Part shown: in pieces, positions 1 through 9,693 of the stretch
Layout of the letters: each line of letters starts with the position of its first letter
Position numbering within the stretch: position 1 is the first letter of the stretch
Source of the DNA: Shewanella polaris
GTDB lineage: Bacteria; Pseudomonadota; Gammaproteobacteria; Enterobacterales; Shewanellaceae
Length of the DNA stretch: 64,000 nucleotides
Reading direction: 5' to 3'
Assembly: GCF_006385555.1 (NCBI RefSeq)
Contig: NZ_CP041036.1
Coordinates: 186,001-250,000, forward strand
Program-made: the position numbers and the translations under genes
Notes under the pieces: model-generated
What the model was told of the DNA's origin: nothing
Seen by the model: only the letters and a program-made list of their open reading frames with translations
Database searches by the model: none

Positions 1-25
1 TGTGCCAGTGGTCATCGTTTCTATG

Positions 26-1207
26 TTATTGCGGGGCTGTAGTGACAACATCATAAAGGTCAATTTGATGTTGCTTCATGCCATTTAGGTCCTGTTTAGG
101 TGGTACTCTTAATAGGCTTATTTTCTTACTTACCTGGACAACTTCTAAATATGTTGCTTCATTTGGTGGCATCAATGTAGTTAAAATGGTTTGATTCAAT
201 GGGATATTTTTAAGTTTAATGTGCTTAAACATATCGCCAGTTTTTACCCCATGCAATGTACCAATATTAATGGTGATAAATTCATCATCTTTATCGATTA
301 CCTTGGCTTTTGTTGCCTCACAACTCAGCGTCTCATTAATGTCCTTGGCCGCCTTGAAGAGCGTATCAACAATGGTTTGTCCATATTCACTTCGCCAAAA
401 AAGACTGTTAGATAAATCGACTTGGTTAAATGAATTGAAACTCCAACCCCCTTCTCCGTGATATTCATTCTCTAATACAATACTGTCGCTGATCCTATCG
501 TACATGAAGACTTTCATCGTAAAATTACGTTTAGGTGATGTCGTGCTATTGAGTAATCCTGATTTGGTTTCATTAAATAATCCTATGTCGCGTAGATAAC
601 CAAACACTAGATATTGACTCTGATATTGGCTGCTTAGTGCATGCGATATACGATTAACGGACCGTAAATTGACTGTATCCATGCTGGAATTTGGTTTAAA
701 CACCATTTGAGGTATGAGTTCTTCGACGAACACATTGGGTTGATTGATGAGCTCATTTTTAAAACGTGATACGACATGAAAAGGGAGTGTATAAATATCA
801 CCTGCAGCCGCTTGTGCTGGTGTTAATAATGGAAATTGAGCAATAACCAGTTGTTTCTGATATTGATCTTTAGTGCAATTCAAACTCGTTTGTAGATTTA
901 CCTTAATATTAATCGTTAATGTGTCATTGGCGACAGATTCATTAAGAATTTTTATCTCACTAATTTGGTGTTCTGATTGAATATTACTGGTGCTTTTACT
1001 CAAGATCCCATCAGAAACCGTGGTTTCAATTTTAATATAACTGCTTGCTTGTAATGAAGCATTCTCAATGGCTTGTTGGATAACTTTCTTTCGTATGTCA
1101 TTGTAATCTTTACCATCAATAGGTGATGATGCTTGTCCTGTGTACCATTGAGCATACAAGGTTGATGGCATGAGGCATATTACTATGAGTAATAGAATTT
1201 TTGTCAT
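26..1207 (-). CDS. flgT: Flagellar assembly protein FlgT (H-ring)
   Basis: FlgT builds the periplasmic H-ring around the basal body of Vibrio-type, sodium-driven flagella. The 393-aa product has an N-terminal signal peptide ending near AQWYTG. It then shows the FlgT N-terminal domain (roughly residues 20-110), a middle domain with an isolated Cys near its start, and a C-terminal region of about 90 residues that fits the FlgT C domain. I chose the ATG at 1207; an upstream in-frame TTG at 1219 would overlap flgH, whereas the ATG leaves a 4-base gap after the flgH stop at 1212. The gene lies immediately downstream of flgH and is probably co-transcribed. The call rests on overall sequence style, not on a catalytic motif. 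Confidence 0.8.
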   Translation of the reverse strand: MTKILLLIVICLMPSTLYAQWYTGQASSPIDGKDYNDIRKKVIQQAIENASLQASSYIKIETTVSDGILSKSTSNIQSEHQISEIKILNESVANDTLTINIKVNLQTSLNCTKDQYQKQLVIAQFPLLTPAQAAAGDIYTLPFHVVSRFKNELINQPNVFVEELIPQMVFKPNSSMDTVNLRSVNRISHALSSQYQSQYLVFGYLRDIGLFNETKSGLLNSTTSPKRNFTMKVFMYDRISDSIVLENEYHGEGGWSFNSFNQVDLSNSLFWRSEYGQTIVDTLFKAAKDINETLSCEATKAKVIDKDDEFITINIGTLHGVKTGDMFKHIKLKNIPLNQTILTTLMPPNEATYLEVVQVSKKISLLRVPPKQDLNGMKQHQIDLYDVVTTAPQ

Positions 1208-1211
1208 GTCT

Positions 1212-1940
1212 TTACCCAAATATGTTGAGTAGTTTGCTGATCAATGACGGGTCTTGATTGTCTTGTTGTTCACCTTTAGCGCTGACTTCGATGATTGAAT
1301 TGCCCACCATATTTGAGTTAATTGAGTGGTCTGGTGCAATATCGGTTATTCTGATTTCACCTGAAAACCTAACGTACTCATCACCTTTATTGAGTTTGAG
1401 CCATTTTTCTCCAGCAACAATTAAATTCCCATTAGGCAGTTTTTCTCTAACCGAAACCGTAATGGTTCCAGATAAAGAGTTATTTTGATTACTCTCCGAT
1501 GAGCTATCGAAGCTTTTTTCTTGCGTATAATCAGCACTTAGATTATCTGTATTAATGTTAATATTGCCCGCTGTAATTGAAGGCGATAAAGCAAACTCAT
1601 TAGAGTTATCTCTCTGATAACTTACAGATTTTTTCGATGTCATTTCTTCATTTAATCTAATGAGGATCATGTCGCCGATTTCATAGCGATTATTATTTTG
1701 ATAGATACTGTATATATTATTTGGGTTAAATAGTGATCCTGTTATTTGAGGGACTTGTTGAATATTATTATTTCGAACAGGACGGAATTGGGGATCTCCT
1801 TTAATCGCTTCCTCACTATTTTCTACTACATTCATAGTAGTATTTTCTTTTACGGGGCTTTTTATTTCAGCTACTTCTGTCGTTGAACAAGCGGAAATAC
1901 AAGTTAGAAATAGTGGCAATATAATTATTTTAAATTTCAT
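1212..1940 (-). CDS. flgH: Flagellar L-ring protein FlgH
   Basis: FlgH is the outer-membrane lipoprotein that forms the L-ring bushing of the flagellar rod. The 242-aa protein starts with a lipoprotein signal (lipobox ending ISAC, Cys at about residue 18). A Ser/Asn-rich linker follows, then the FlgH core: a GSLF-like start, YEIGDMILIRLNE, and a C-terminal half containing LPNGNLIVAGEKW and RFSGEIRITDI. The linker before the core is longer and more charged than usual. flgT follows after 4 bases. No clear Shine-Dalgarno is visible before the ATG at 1940. flgH is usually inside a flgBCDEFGHIJ operon; here its neighbours are H-ring-type genes, which suggests a second or split flagellar locus continuing to the left of the window. 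Confidence 0.85.
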   Translation of the reverse strand: MKFKIIILPLFLTCISACSTTEVAEIKSPVKENTTMNVVENSEEAIKGDPQFRPVRNNNIQQVPQITGSLFNPNNIYSIYQNNNRYEIGDMILIRLNEEMTSKKSVSYQRDNSNEFALSPSITAGNININTDNLSADYTQEKSFDSSSESNQNNSLSGTITVSVREKLPNGNLIVAGEKWLKLNKGDEYVRFSGEIRITDIAPDHSINSNMVGNSIIEVSAKGEQQDNQDPSLISKLLNIFG

Positions 1941-2574
1941 TATTATTATAAGTGAGATTATTGTGGCTTCATTTTATATTTAACTTTATCGTATTTCCTA
2001 AGAATTATTCGAATTCTTCTTTATTTTTACTTGGGTTTACCTGAGTTTACTCATATTTACATACATTTACTTTTATTTGATTATCATACATTATCAGTTG
2101 ATTATTAGATGTTTTCTATATAGTTTTACAAAATTTATTTTATGAATTTGTATATTGTGATCTTGGTTGTAGAATCTATTTTGTAATTGCTGTATTGGGC
2201 CGGTAAGTATAATTAATAGTCAGTATTATTCGGTTTGGTATACGTTTATTTGATAAGAGTGGTTGGTGTATTTTAATTCAATATCAGTTTTTAATCGTTA
2301 TTTTGCTCTCAGGCGTTGACTGATTTATATGGTTTTGTAAAATGCGGTTCGCCTAATTTTGATGTGGGTTGTATATTAAGTTAGAACCATAAATCTAACA
2401 ATTATATTAGTAAAATAATAACTTAAGTAGTCAGTTTTTAATAAGTTATTTTTTATTATAATGCTTAAGGTTAATACTCGATTTTTTATATTAGCCTTTT
2501 TACATATTATAGTGCATTAAATATACGCTGTTGCAGTGTTGTATTTATGATTTCTATTAGTTGAGATAATAAAA
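1941..2574. other. AT-rich divergent intergenic region
   Basis: A 634-bp stretch, strongly AT-rich, between the divergent flgH and the 241-aa gene. It should hold both promoters. The only ordered structure I see is the phased TTTAC repeat at 2021-2070. No sigma-28 or sigma-54 consensus was convincing by eye, and I see no coding sequence. Confidence 0.6.
2021..2070. repeat. Five 10-bp-phased TTTAC repeats
   Basis: Five consecutive 10-base blocks each end in TTTAC: TTATTTTTAC, TTGGGTTTAC, CTGAGTTTAC, TCATATTTAC and ATACATTTAC. The first five bases vary while the last five are invariant. On the flgH-coding strand this reads GTAAA every 10 bp, one helical turn, about 80 bp upstream of flgH. It could be an array of protein sites on one DNA face, or phased short A-tracts that bend the DNA. 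Confidence 0.8.
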
Positions 2575-3300
2575 TTGAGCTTAGTTAATAATTTAGATAC
2601 GACAACAAGTAATGTCAATAATGTTATAAGTCAGTCGCAGCCGGCTGTTGATTCAAGTAATGAACAAAACAGTTTTGGGACAATACTTGAATCGTTATCA
2701 TCTGGTGCAGATACCATCAGTACATCGTTAACATCACTCACTAATTTTGACATTCTTCCTATCGACAGTTTTCAGAGTAAACTATTACTTGAAACAGGGC
2801 TCAGTGATGCAAATCTTTTGTCATTAAATGTATCTGACGATATGATTTCTCAAATGCAACAAGAGTTATTATCTTCATTACAGACAAGTATGATAAAAAA
2901 TACTGCTGTAATGTCACCATCTTCAACGACTGAGTCAGCAGAATCAAGCGAAGGCATTACCACAACACCATTGGTAGACGGGATTAGTGATTCAAGTGTT
3001 TTAGATGACATTTACACATTTACATTTGGCGAGGATGGATTAGATCAAAATGATTTTTTTGATTCTATTAATGTGTTAAATCATATTCCTATAGTGTCTG
3101 ACATCTATCAAATTTCTACAGACACCGACATAAGTCCGGTATCGAAACTAGTGGGCAGTATGCTCTATTCTGGCGCAATTGGAGTGGGTGTTACAGCGGT
3201 TGAAATGGGGCTAAATTATTTAACGGGCTATAACACCAAAGACATCGTTGCCGATACTGGACTACTTTTATCATTAACTGATGAGCAAGACGACAGTTAG
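2575..3300 (+). CDS. Unknown 241-aa protein beside flagellar ring genes
   Basis: I do not recognise this family. The 241-aa product is acidic, rich in Ser/Thr/Asp/Asn, and has no signal peptide. The first 60 residues look disordered. A more helical part follows (residues about 60-110), then a second low-complexity Ser/Thr stretch. Residues about 185-220 are small and hydrophobic (LVGSMLYSGAIGVGVTAVEMG) and could form a helix or membrane-associating segment. The start is a TTG at 2575 with only a weak GAGATAA-like site upstream; no earlier in-frame start was preferred. It sits between divergent flgH and a co-directional flgP-like gene, so a flagellar role (for example an anti-sigma, export chaperone or ring-associated factor) is possible but is inference only. 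Confidence 0.6.
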   Translation: MSLVNNLDTTTSNVNNVISQSQPAVDSSNEQNSFGTILESLSSGADTISTSLTSLTNFDILPIDSFQSKLLLETGLSDANLLSLNVSDDMISQMQQELLSSLQTSMIKNTAVMSPSSTTESAESSEGITTTPLVDGISDSSVLDDIYTFTFGEDGLDQNDFFDSINVLNHIPIVSDIYQISTDTDISPVSKLVGSMLYSGAIGVGVTAVEMGLNYLTGYNTKDIVADTGLLLSLTDEQDDS

Positions 3301-3408
3301 CCTCCGCAGCTATTAATACCTGCCTTAGAATAAGATGGAGGGCTGAGATTATCTGCTATTTTGTGCTGAGTTATATTTTAATAAAACTAAAATGAGCGAT
3401 CGCTATCA

Positions 3409-3864
3409 ATGATAAAATATCTAATCGTACTGTGCTTGCTTATTTCGGGATGCAACTTACTTCAAGGTGAGTCTAGTCAGTATCGTCCTAGTGTTTTCCC
3501 TGTGTTAACTGCGGTGGGTTATGCACCGATAGATCGTCAACCAGCAGAACTTCGCTCTGAGCAAATTTTAATGGCAATGGAGTCATCAAAGATTTTGGCT
3601 TACCGAGAGTTAGCTGAACAAGTATATGGCCTACAGCTTAATTCCAGCACAGCAGTTCGAGATTGGTCGATGAAAAGCAGTGATACAAAAATATTGGTTT
3701 CTGGGTTGATTAAAGGCGCCCGAGTCGTTAAAACGTACCCTGTGGATGGATTTTATGTCACCGAATTAGAGCTCGACTATAAGCTGGTTTGGGATTTATA
3801 TGAGCAATCTGAAAGTCCACAGCAAAATAGCATTTTAGTCATCGAACCTGTACAGAATTTTTAG
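3409..3864 (+). CDS. flgP: FlgP-like outer membrane lipoprotein (LPP20 family)
   Basis: FlgP is an outer-membrane lipoprotein that forms an outer ring or disk around Vibrio and Campylobacter flagellar motors. The 151-aa product has a lipoprotein signal (LLISGC, Cys15). It is followed by an LPP20/FlgP-type domain with VLTAVGYAPI near the start, a central helix (residues about 45-70, SEQILMAMESSKILAYRELAEQ) and a conserved VKTYPVDGFYVTELELDY segment. The length fits FlgP. It lies 108 bp after the unknown gene in the same direction and divergent from flgH/flgT. A bidirectional terminator at 3883-3910 ends the unit. LPP20-family proteins also occur outside flagella; the neighbouring flgT and flgH favour FlgP. 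Confidence 0.75.
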   Translation: MIKYLIVLCLLISGCNLLQGESSQYRPSVFPVLTAVGYAPIDRQPAELRSEQILMAMESSKILAYRELAEQVYGLQLNSSTAVRDWSMKSSDTKILVSGLIKGARVVKTYPVDGFYVTELELDYKLVWDLYEQSESPQQNSILVIEPVQNF

Positions 3865-3882
3865 ACATTACTGAGCAATAAT

Positions 3883-3910
3883 AAAAAAAGCACCTTAAGG
3901 TGCTTTTTTT
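3883..3910. terminator. Bidirectional terminator
   Basis: A perfect palindrome: seven A, GCACC, TTAA, GGTGC, seven T. It can end transcription of flgP from the left and of the DUF1439 gene from the right. Confidence 0.9.
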
Positions 3911-3927
3911 AATTGCTGCGATAAACG

Positions 3928-4467
3928 TTAAAACTTCACTACTAGTTTACCTTTTTGTACTGCTATCTCTTTGGTCATTTTAGCCATTAATGCTTGATTA
4001 CTGTCTCGAGTGTCAAGTGTGTACACTGGCTGGTTTTCGAGATAATTACGCAAGAATCCCATTAATTGTGGCGTTGCCTGGCTGATGTAACGTTCAATAT
4101 CAGCGGGTTCGGACTCAACCTTGACTAAGTTTAGCTGACGAAGATAAACACTTTTAGTATTACTGTCATACCAAGGCACTGCTTCAAATGTGGTTTTTAG
4201 TTTGGCGTGTATCGGGAGTAATGGGTTATTCACCGTGATGACTGTTGCTGCTGTCACCGCCATAGTATTTGGCTTGGCGCCCAATACTACCTGCATATCA
4301 TTTAGTTTAAGCGAGACTCCAATTAACCTGTTGCCTTGTTTTACCTCAAAATGCATATCTTTATTAAGATATTGCTCTATTTCTGACTCGGTGATGCTGT
4401 ACTGACTGGCACAGCCAGTCAGTAATAATAACAAACCAAGTCTAAGGGTTTTAACCAAGGTTATCAT
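3928..4467 (-). CDS. DUF1439 lipoprotein (YceB-like)
   Basis: A 179-aa predicted outer-membrane lipoprotein with lipobox LTGC (Cys19). The mature part resembles DUF1439/YceB proteins: an N-terminal helix ([17 protein letters not shown]), a beta-rich middle that runs through [17 protein letters not shown], and a C-terminal helix (residues about 125-145). Proteins of this type have a lipid-binding-like fold but no established reaction. Its ATG at 4467 overlaps the ppc stop codon by four bases (ATGA), so it is probably translationally coupled to ppc. No functional link to PEP carboxylase is evident. Confidence 0.8.
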   Translation of the reverse strand: MITLVKTLRLGLLLLLTGCASQYSITESEIEQYLNKDMHFEVKQGNRLIGVSLKLNDMQVVLGAKPNTMAVTAATVITVNNPLLPIHAKLKTTFEAVPWYDSNTKSVYLRQLNLVKVESEPADIERYISQATPQLMGFLRNYLENQPVYTLDTRDSNQALMAKMTKEIAVQKGKLVVKF

Positions 4468-7112
4468 CCAGTGTTTCTCATTCCTGCTGCTACGCCGGCA
4501 ATGGTCAGCATAAGTGCTAGTTGAACATCGGCAGATGGCTCAACTTCTCTACGTGTACGGGCTAATAGCTCGGTTTGTAAGAAGTTAAGTGGGTCGATGT
4601 ATGGGTTACGTAATTTAACAGACTCACGACTCCAAGGAGTGTGTGCCATTAACTCTGTAGCCTGAGTTAATGATAATACCGCATCAATTCCTAATTGCAG
4701 GCGCTGACGTAGTTTTTCACCTAAATGATGTAGCTCTGGTTTGACTAAACATAGTTCGTAATACGCGGCTAGATGAGGCTCTGCTTTGGTGTAGACCATT
4801 TCTAGCATTGAAATACGGGTTTCAAAAAATGGCCATTGCTGTTCCATTTCACGAAGTAGTTCAAGCTCACCTCGATCTGCAGCGGCTTGCAAGGCTTCGC
4901 CAGCACCAAGCCAAGCGGGTAACATTAAGCGGTTTTGCGACCAAGCAAAAATCCACGGAATAGCACGTAAACTTTCAATACCGCCATCGACCTTACGTTT
5001 TGCAGGGCGACTGCCAAGAGGCAATTTCCCGAGTTCTACTTCGGGAGTGGCTGTTCTGAAGTACTCAACAAAGTCAGGCTCTTCACGAACAATACTGCGA
5101 TAAGACTTTACTGACTCTTCAGCAATGCGTTGCATACAATCACGCCATGATTTTTTGGGCTCTGGTGGCGGTAATAGAGTTGCTTCTAATACGGCTGAGG
5201 TATATAGCGCTAAACTCTGTACCGCTAATTTTGGCAAACCAAACTTAAAGCGGATCATTTCGCCTTGTTCCGTTACGCGGATACGACCATCAACCGAACC
5301 TGGTGGTTGCGATAAAATGGCTTTATGAGCTGGTCCGCCCCCACGGCCGATTGAACCACCACGGCCATGGAATAGCATCAATTTAACGTCGGCTTTTTTA
5401 CACACTGCAACTAACTGCTCCTGAGCACGATATTGCGCCCAAGCTGCAGCCATTACACCAGCATCTTTAGCTGAGTCAGAGTAACCAATCATCACTTCTT
5501 GCATGCCTTTAGTGTAACCTCGATACCAATCAATATTCAGTAGTGAAGTCATGCAATCGGCGGCACCCTCTAAGTCCGCTAGGGTTTCAAATAACGGTAC
5601 TACACGCATTGGGTTAGTGCAGCCAGCTTCCTTTAATAGTAATAATACGGTTAATACATCTGATGGTTTACTCGCCATAGAGATAACATACGACCCTAAA
5701 GCATTGGCGGGTTGTTGGGCGACTAAATTACAGGTTCTCACAACTTCTGCTACGTCATCACTTGGTTGCCAATGTGTTGGGATCAATGGGCGCTTATTGG
5801 TTAATTCTCGTAGTAAAAACGCCTGTTTTTCATTCTCGTCCCAATGATTGTAATCGCCCATCCCCAAATAACGGGTGAGTTCGGCTATTACGTCGCTGTG
5901 GCGAGTTGCATCTTGGCGAATATCTAGACGTAGCATGTGAATACCAAAACAAGCTAAACGACGTAAGATGTCGAGTAACAGCCCATTGGCGATCAACTTC
6001 ATACCGCAATCGCACAAGCTTTTATAAAGTAGTTCAAGTGGCTCAAGTAAATCTGTTTTGTGCCAAATTAATTCGCGGGTATCAACGTCAGGTTTTTTAC
6101 CTTCAAGACGAGCATTAAGGTAATCGATAGTGTTTCGTAATTGGCAACGTAATTTACGCAATACTTCGCGGTACGGTTCTTTGCTGTTGTCTGTTAATGC
6201 TGATAATTCAGCATTAGCTTGATCCATCGACAGTTCGCCAAGCAAAGTAACAATATCTTTTAAGTACAATCTTGCTGCAGCATGACGATTACGGTCTAAC
6301 ACTTCTTGGGTGACGGTTGACGTCACAAAAGGATTACCGTCGCGGTCACCGCCCATCCAGCTTGAAAATCTTACTGGAGAGACATCAATAGGCAATTGTT
6401 GACCAGTCTTTTGCTCAAGTTGATCATTGAGTTGACGTAAAAAATCAGGAATAGCCTGCCATAATGATGTTTCGATAGTGCTTAAACCCCAACGTGCTTC
6501 ATCAACAGGGGTTGGGCGTTCGCTGCGGATCTCGTTGGTATGCCAAATTTGCGCTATAAGCTGACGAAGGCGCAGGGTACTTTGTTTACGCTCGCGATCA
6601 GTCAGTTGAGAATTTTCTTGCTCAGTTAAGCAATCTACTACCGCAGCGTATTTTTGAATTAACGTACGACGAGAAATTTCTGTTGGATGCGCGGTTAATA
6701 CCAAATCAATGTCTAAGTTCTTTAAGCTCTTAATAACATCTTTTTTATCTAAATCGGTATCAAGCATGCGTCCAAGAAGTTGTTCTACTGGGTCGGGCAC
6801 ACAAACTAATTCATCGCAATTGCGGCTAATGGTGTGAAATTGTTCTGCAATGTTAGCTAAATTCAAAAATTGGTTGAAAGCTTTAGCGAAGGGAACCAGT
6901 TGTTCATCGGGTAAGGAAGTTAATAACGCTAACATTTGCTCTCGAGACGCTTCGTCACCTTGACGAGATTTTTTCGCTAAAATACGAATTTGTTCTACTT
7001 TTTCTAAAAATGCATCACCTAAATGATTCTGCATTGTCTCGCCTAATATCTGGCCTAAATGCCCCACATTTGATCGAAGTGACGCATACATATCTGCCGT
7101 TTGCTCTGTCAT
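4464..7112 (-). CDS. ppc: Phosphoenolpyruvate carboxylase
   Basis: PEP carboxylase converts PEP and bicarbonate to oxaloacetate, refilling the TCA cycle. The 882-aa length is normal for bacterial enzymes. Diagnostic motifs are all present: [14 protein letters not shown] with the catalytic His (about residue 138), [35 protein letters not shown], and the invariant C-terminal MRNTG. The start is supported by GGGAGTAGGT just upstream. The gene precedes the DUF1439 lipoprotein and follows argE in the same direction after 152 bp. Oxaloacetate feeds aspartate, which ArgG uses, so the location beside arginine genes makes metabolic sense; co-regulation is not shown. Confidence 0.97.
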   Translation of the reverse strand: MTEQTADMYASLRSNVGHLGQILGETMQNHLGDAFLEKVEQIRILAKKSRQGDEASREQMLALLTSLPDEQLVPFAKAFNQFLNLANIAEQFHTISRNCDELVCVPDPVEQLLGRMLDTDLDKKDVIKSLKNLDIDLVLTAHPTEISRRTLIQKYAAVVDCLTEQENSQLTDRERKQSTLRLRQLIAQIWHTNEIRSERPTPVDEARWGLSTIETSLWQAIPDFLRQLNDQLEQKTGQQLPIDVSPVRFSSWMGGDRDGNPFVTSTVTQEVLDRNRHAAARLYLKDIVTLLGELSMDQANAELSALTDNSKEPYREVLRKLRCQLRNTIDYLNARLEGKKPDVDTRELIWHKTDLLEPLELLYKSLCDCGMKLIANGLLLDILRRLACFGIHMLRLDIRQDATRHSDVIAELTRYLGMGDYNHWDENEKQAFLLRELTNKRPLIPTHWQPSDDVAEVVRTCNLVAQQPANALGSYVISMASKPSDVLTVLLLLKEAGCTNPMRVVPLFETLADLEGAADCMTSLLNIDWYRGYTKGMQEVMIGYSDSAKDAGVMAAAWAQYRAQEQLVAVCKKADVKLMLFHGRGGSIGRGGGPAHKAILSQPPGSVDGRIRVTEQGEMIRFKFGLPKLAVQSLALYTSAVLEATLLPPPEPKKSWRDCMQRIAEESVKSYRSIVREEPDFVEYFRTATPEVELGKLPLGSRPAKRKVDGGIESLRAIPWIFAWSQNRLMLPAWLGAGEALQAAADRGELELLREMEQQWPFFETRISMLEMVYTKAEPHLAAYYELCLVKPELHHLGEKLRQRLQLGIDAVLSLTQATELMAHTPWSRESVKLRNPYIDPLNFLQTELLARTRREVEPSADVQLALMLTIAGVAAGMRNTG

Positions 7113-7264
7113 ACCTACTCCCGAAAAAAGAACGATTTTGCCTATAGCTTACTTATAACAATACTCAGCGTATTAATATTGGTCAATACACGAACTGACT
7201 GTTTGGTAATTTTATTTCGTAAAAATGTTACATTCATGTAATGACATAAAACCTAAATCAACAA

Positions 7265-8416
7265 TCACTTAATACAAGCGTGATAAATCATTTTCTTAAT
7301 TAAATCGACCGTTGGTGTTAAGTACTCTAAGCCAATAAATTCGTCTGGCTGGTGGGCTTGATTAATGCTTCCTGGGCCGAGAACCAGAGTTTGGCAACCT
7401 AGCTTGTTTATATAAGGTGCTTCAGTCGAATAATTCACCACTTCGGCTTCGTTACCAGACAGCTCTGCCACTAATTTAGTCCATGGATTATCTGCTTTTC
7501 CAGCAAATGATTCAGCCCCTGGATACAAGGTGCTGACACTAATGCTACCAGGATACTCCTTACTGATATCTGATAAGTAGTGCAGTACCATTAATTCGAG
7601 TTCAGCTAACTCCATACCGGGCAATGGGCGAATATCTAAGTGCAAATCGCAACAACCACAAATACGGTTAGCTGCATCACCGCCATGAATATGACCAAAG
7701 TTCATGGTAGGGTAAGGCACTGTAAATGCATCTTCGCGGTAGTTTTCACTTAAATGCTGCTTAAGTTTCATTAATTGACTAATCACTTTATGCATAACTT
7801 CAATGGCATTTAAGCCACGGGCCGGATCTGATGAGTGACCGCTACGACCAATGACATGGATCCCTTGAGCTATTTGCCCTTTATGCATATATACCGGCTT
7901 TAAGCTGGTGGGTTCACCTATAACAGCAAAGTCAGGGGCGACAACCTTTGAATCCGCAAATGCTTTGGCGCCACTCATGGTTGTTTCTTCGTCAGCACTA
8001 GCAAAAATAGTCAGTGGACGCTTAAATTGATCTAGCGGCATGTCTTTTAATGCTTCAAGTACTAAAGCAAAAAAACCTTTCATGTCACACGTACCCAATC
8101 CATACCAACGATTGTTTTTTTCTACCATCTCAAATGGGCTTTGGCTCCATAGTCCTTCATCAAAAGGCACTGTGTCGGTGTGACCCGCAAGCAATAATCC
8201 ACCGCTGCCTGAGCCAATTCTAGCAATGAGATTCTGTTTATTACGCGAATCGGCAACCGTGGGAGTTTCACACTCAAAACCAAGTTCGCTGAACCAATTT
8301 TGCAACAAGTTAATAACTGCATGGTTACTCATATCATGTTCAGCTTCGAGTGCACTGATTGATGGAGCTGCAATCAGCTGTGTAAAACAACTTTTTAGAT
8401 CTGGTAGTGTGCTCAT
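7265..8416 (-). CDS. argE: Acetylornithine deacetylase
   Basis: ArgE hydrolyses N-acetyl-L-ornithine to ornithine and acetate, the deacetylation step of the linear arginine pathway. The 383-aa M20-family metallopeptidase shows LLLAGHTDTVPFD (metal-binding His and catalytic Asp), GTCDMKGFFA (bridging Asp) and DEETTMSGA (catalytic Glu), followed by the dimerisation domain around HKGQIAQGI. The start at 8416 follows AAGGTAACCC. It is transcribed divergently from argCBFGH, the classic enteric/Shewanella layout, with two ARG-box-like sites at 8439-8477. Confidence 0.96.
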   Translation of the reverse strand: MSTLPDLKSCFTQLIAAPSISALEAEHDMSNHAVINLLQNWFSELGFECETPTVADSRNKQNLIARIGSGSGGLLLAGHTDTVPFDEGLWSQSPFEMVEKNNRWYGLGTCDMKGFFALVLEALKDMPLDQFKRPLTIFASADEETTMSGAKAFADSKVVAPDFAVIGEPTSLKPVYMHKGQIAQGIHVIGRSGHSSDPARGLNAIEVMHKVISQLMKLKQHLSENYREDAFTVPYPTMNFGHIHGGDAANRICGCCDLHLDIRPLPGMELAELELMVLHYLSDISKEYPGSISVSTLYPGAESFAGKADNPWTKLVAELSGNEAEVVNYSTEAPYINKLGCQTLVLGPGSINQAHQPDEFIGLEYLTPTVDLIKKMIYHACIK

Positions 8417-8438
8417 GGGTTACCTTAAAAAATAATGT

Positions 8439-8477
8439 GTAAAATACTTATTCACATATATTGCATAATTAATATCT
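8439..8477. promoter_or_regulatory. Tandem ARG boxes (ArgR operator)
   Basis: Two 18-bp sites, 8439-8456 and 8460-8477, separated by 3 bp, the spacing typical of ArgR operators. The first contains AAT-ACTT-ATTCA and the second TTGCATAATTAAT. Each is an imperfect match to the E. coli ARG-box consensus. They lie about 22 bp above argE in the divergent argE-argC region and fit arginine repression of one or both units. Confidence 0.65.
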
Positions 8478-8682
8478 TGTGGTAGTCTAGCAAACAGCAT
8501 TAACCGACACCATAAATAGAACGTTAGAAATGAAAATAAATATGTGCTTTCACACTGCTAAAACCACTATATCAATAATCAACGCGAACTTCCTGCGACG
8601 ATAGTTAAATATTAGGCGGCTCCCGTCTAAATAGGCTATGCTGACACTTTCTCTCAATCATTATCAAAAAGAAACCAAACTT

Positions 8683-9663
8683 ATGAAAAGCATCGCAATT
8701 ATTGGCGCTAGTGGTTATACCGGCGCACAAATTACCTCGTTGATTAATGCCGACAGTCACTTCAGTGTACAAGGGTTGTATGTGTCGGAAAACAGTTTAG
8801 ATAAAGGCCGTAAATTAGCAGATCTATATCCTACTTATAGCCATATGGCTTATACGCTATCGCCGTTATCGGATGAAGCAAAAAAGCAGATTGTTGCCGA
8901 AGCCGATGCAGTGATTTTAGCGACTGAGCATTCAGTAAGCTTAGAGCTTGCGGCATGGTTTTATCAACAAGGGCTAGCGGTATTTGATTTAAGCGGAGCT
9001 TATCGTTTTGCCGATGTTGCTCAGTACCCTAAATGGTATGGTTTTGAACATACTCATCCTGAAGTATTAGCTGAAGCGGTATATGGGTTAGCAGAATGGA
9101 ATCGCGAAAAAATTAAACAAACCAGAATGATTGCCGTAGCAGGTTGCTACCCAACGGCATCTTTATTGGCATTAAAACCACTCAAGCCGTTTTTAACTTC
9201 TATGTATCCGGTTATCAATGCCGTTAGTGGCGTCACTGGTGCAGGACGTAAAGCACAATTGCACACTAATTTCTGCGAAGTCAGCCTAACACCATACGGT
9301 GTATTAGGTCACAGACATCAACCTGAAATAGCGACTCATTTGGGTCAAGAAGTGATTTTCACGCCGCATCTAGGCAACTTTAAGCGTGGTATTTTGGCGA
9401 CTATTACCGTGCAGCTAAAACCGGGTACTACCGAAGCTGACGTAGAAAAAGCCTATAGCGTATATGACAGCGAGCCAATAGTGACAGTTAAACACAATAT
9501 GTTCCCTAAAGTTGATGATGTGGTGCACACACCTAATTGTCATATAGGTTGGAAGTATGATGCTAATAGTGGTTATTTAGTGGTCGCCAGTGCGATTGAT
9601 AATTTAATGAAAGGTGCTGCTAGCCAAGGGCTACAGTGCATGAAAATCCATTTCGGTGTGTAA
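8683..9663 (+). CDS. argC: N-acetyl-gamma-glutamyl-phosphate reductase
   Basis: ArgC reduces N-acetylglutamyl phosphate to the semialdehyde with NADPH, step 3 of arginine synthesis. The protein begins [16 protein letters not shown], the Rossmann nucleotide-binding start. The catalytic Cys lies in VAGCYPTAS (about residue 155), and HRHQPEI follows in the C-terminal half. I chose the ATG at 8683 (326 aa), not 8638, because the extra 15 residues precede the conserved Rossmann strand and are not expected in the family. It is the first gene of the argCBFGH unit; argB follows after 30 bp. Confidence 0.95.
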   Translation: MKSIAIIGASGYTGAQITSLINADSHFSVQGLYVSENSLDKGRKLADLYPTYSHMAYTLSPLSDEAKKQIVAEADAVILATEHSVSLELAAWFYQQGLAVFDLSGAYRFADVAQYPKWYGFEHTHPEVLAEAVYGLAEWNREKIKQTRMIAVAGCYPTASLLALKPLKPFLTSMYPVINAVSGVTGAGRKAQLHTNFCEVSLTPYGVLGHRHQPEIATHLGQEVIFTPHLGNFKRGILATITVQLKPGTTEADVEKAYSVYDSEPIVTVKHNMFPKVDDVVHTPNCHIGWKYDANSGYLVVASAIDNLMKGAASQGLQCMKIHFGV

Positions 9664-9693
9664 TCGAGTTGCATTAGCAAAGGAATAACAATA

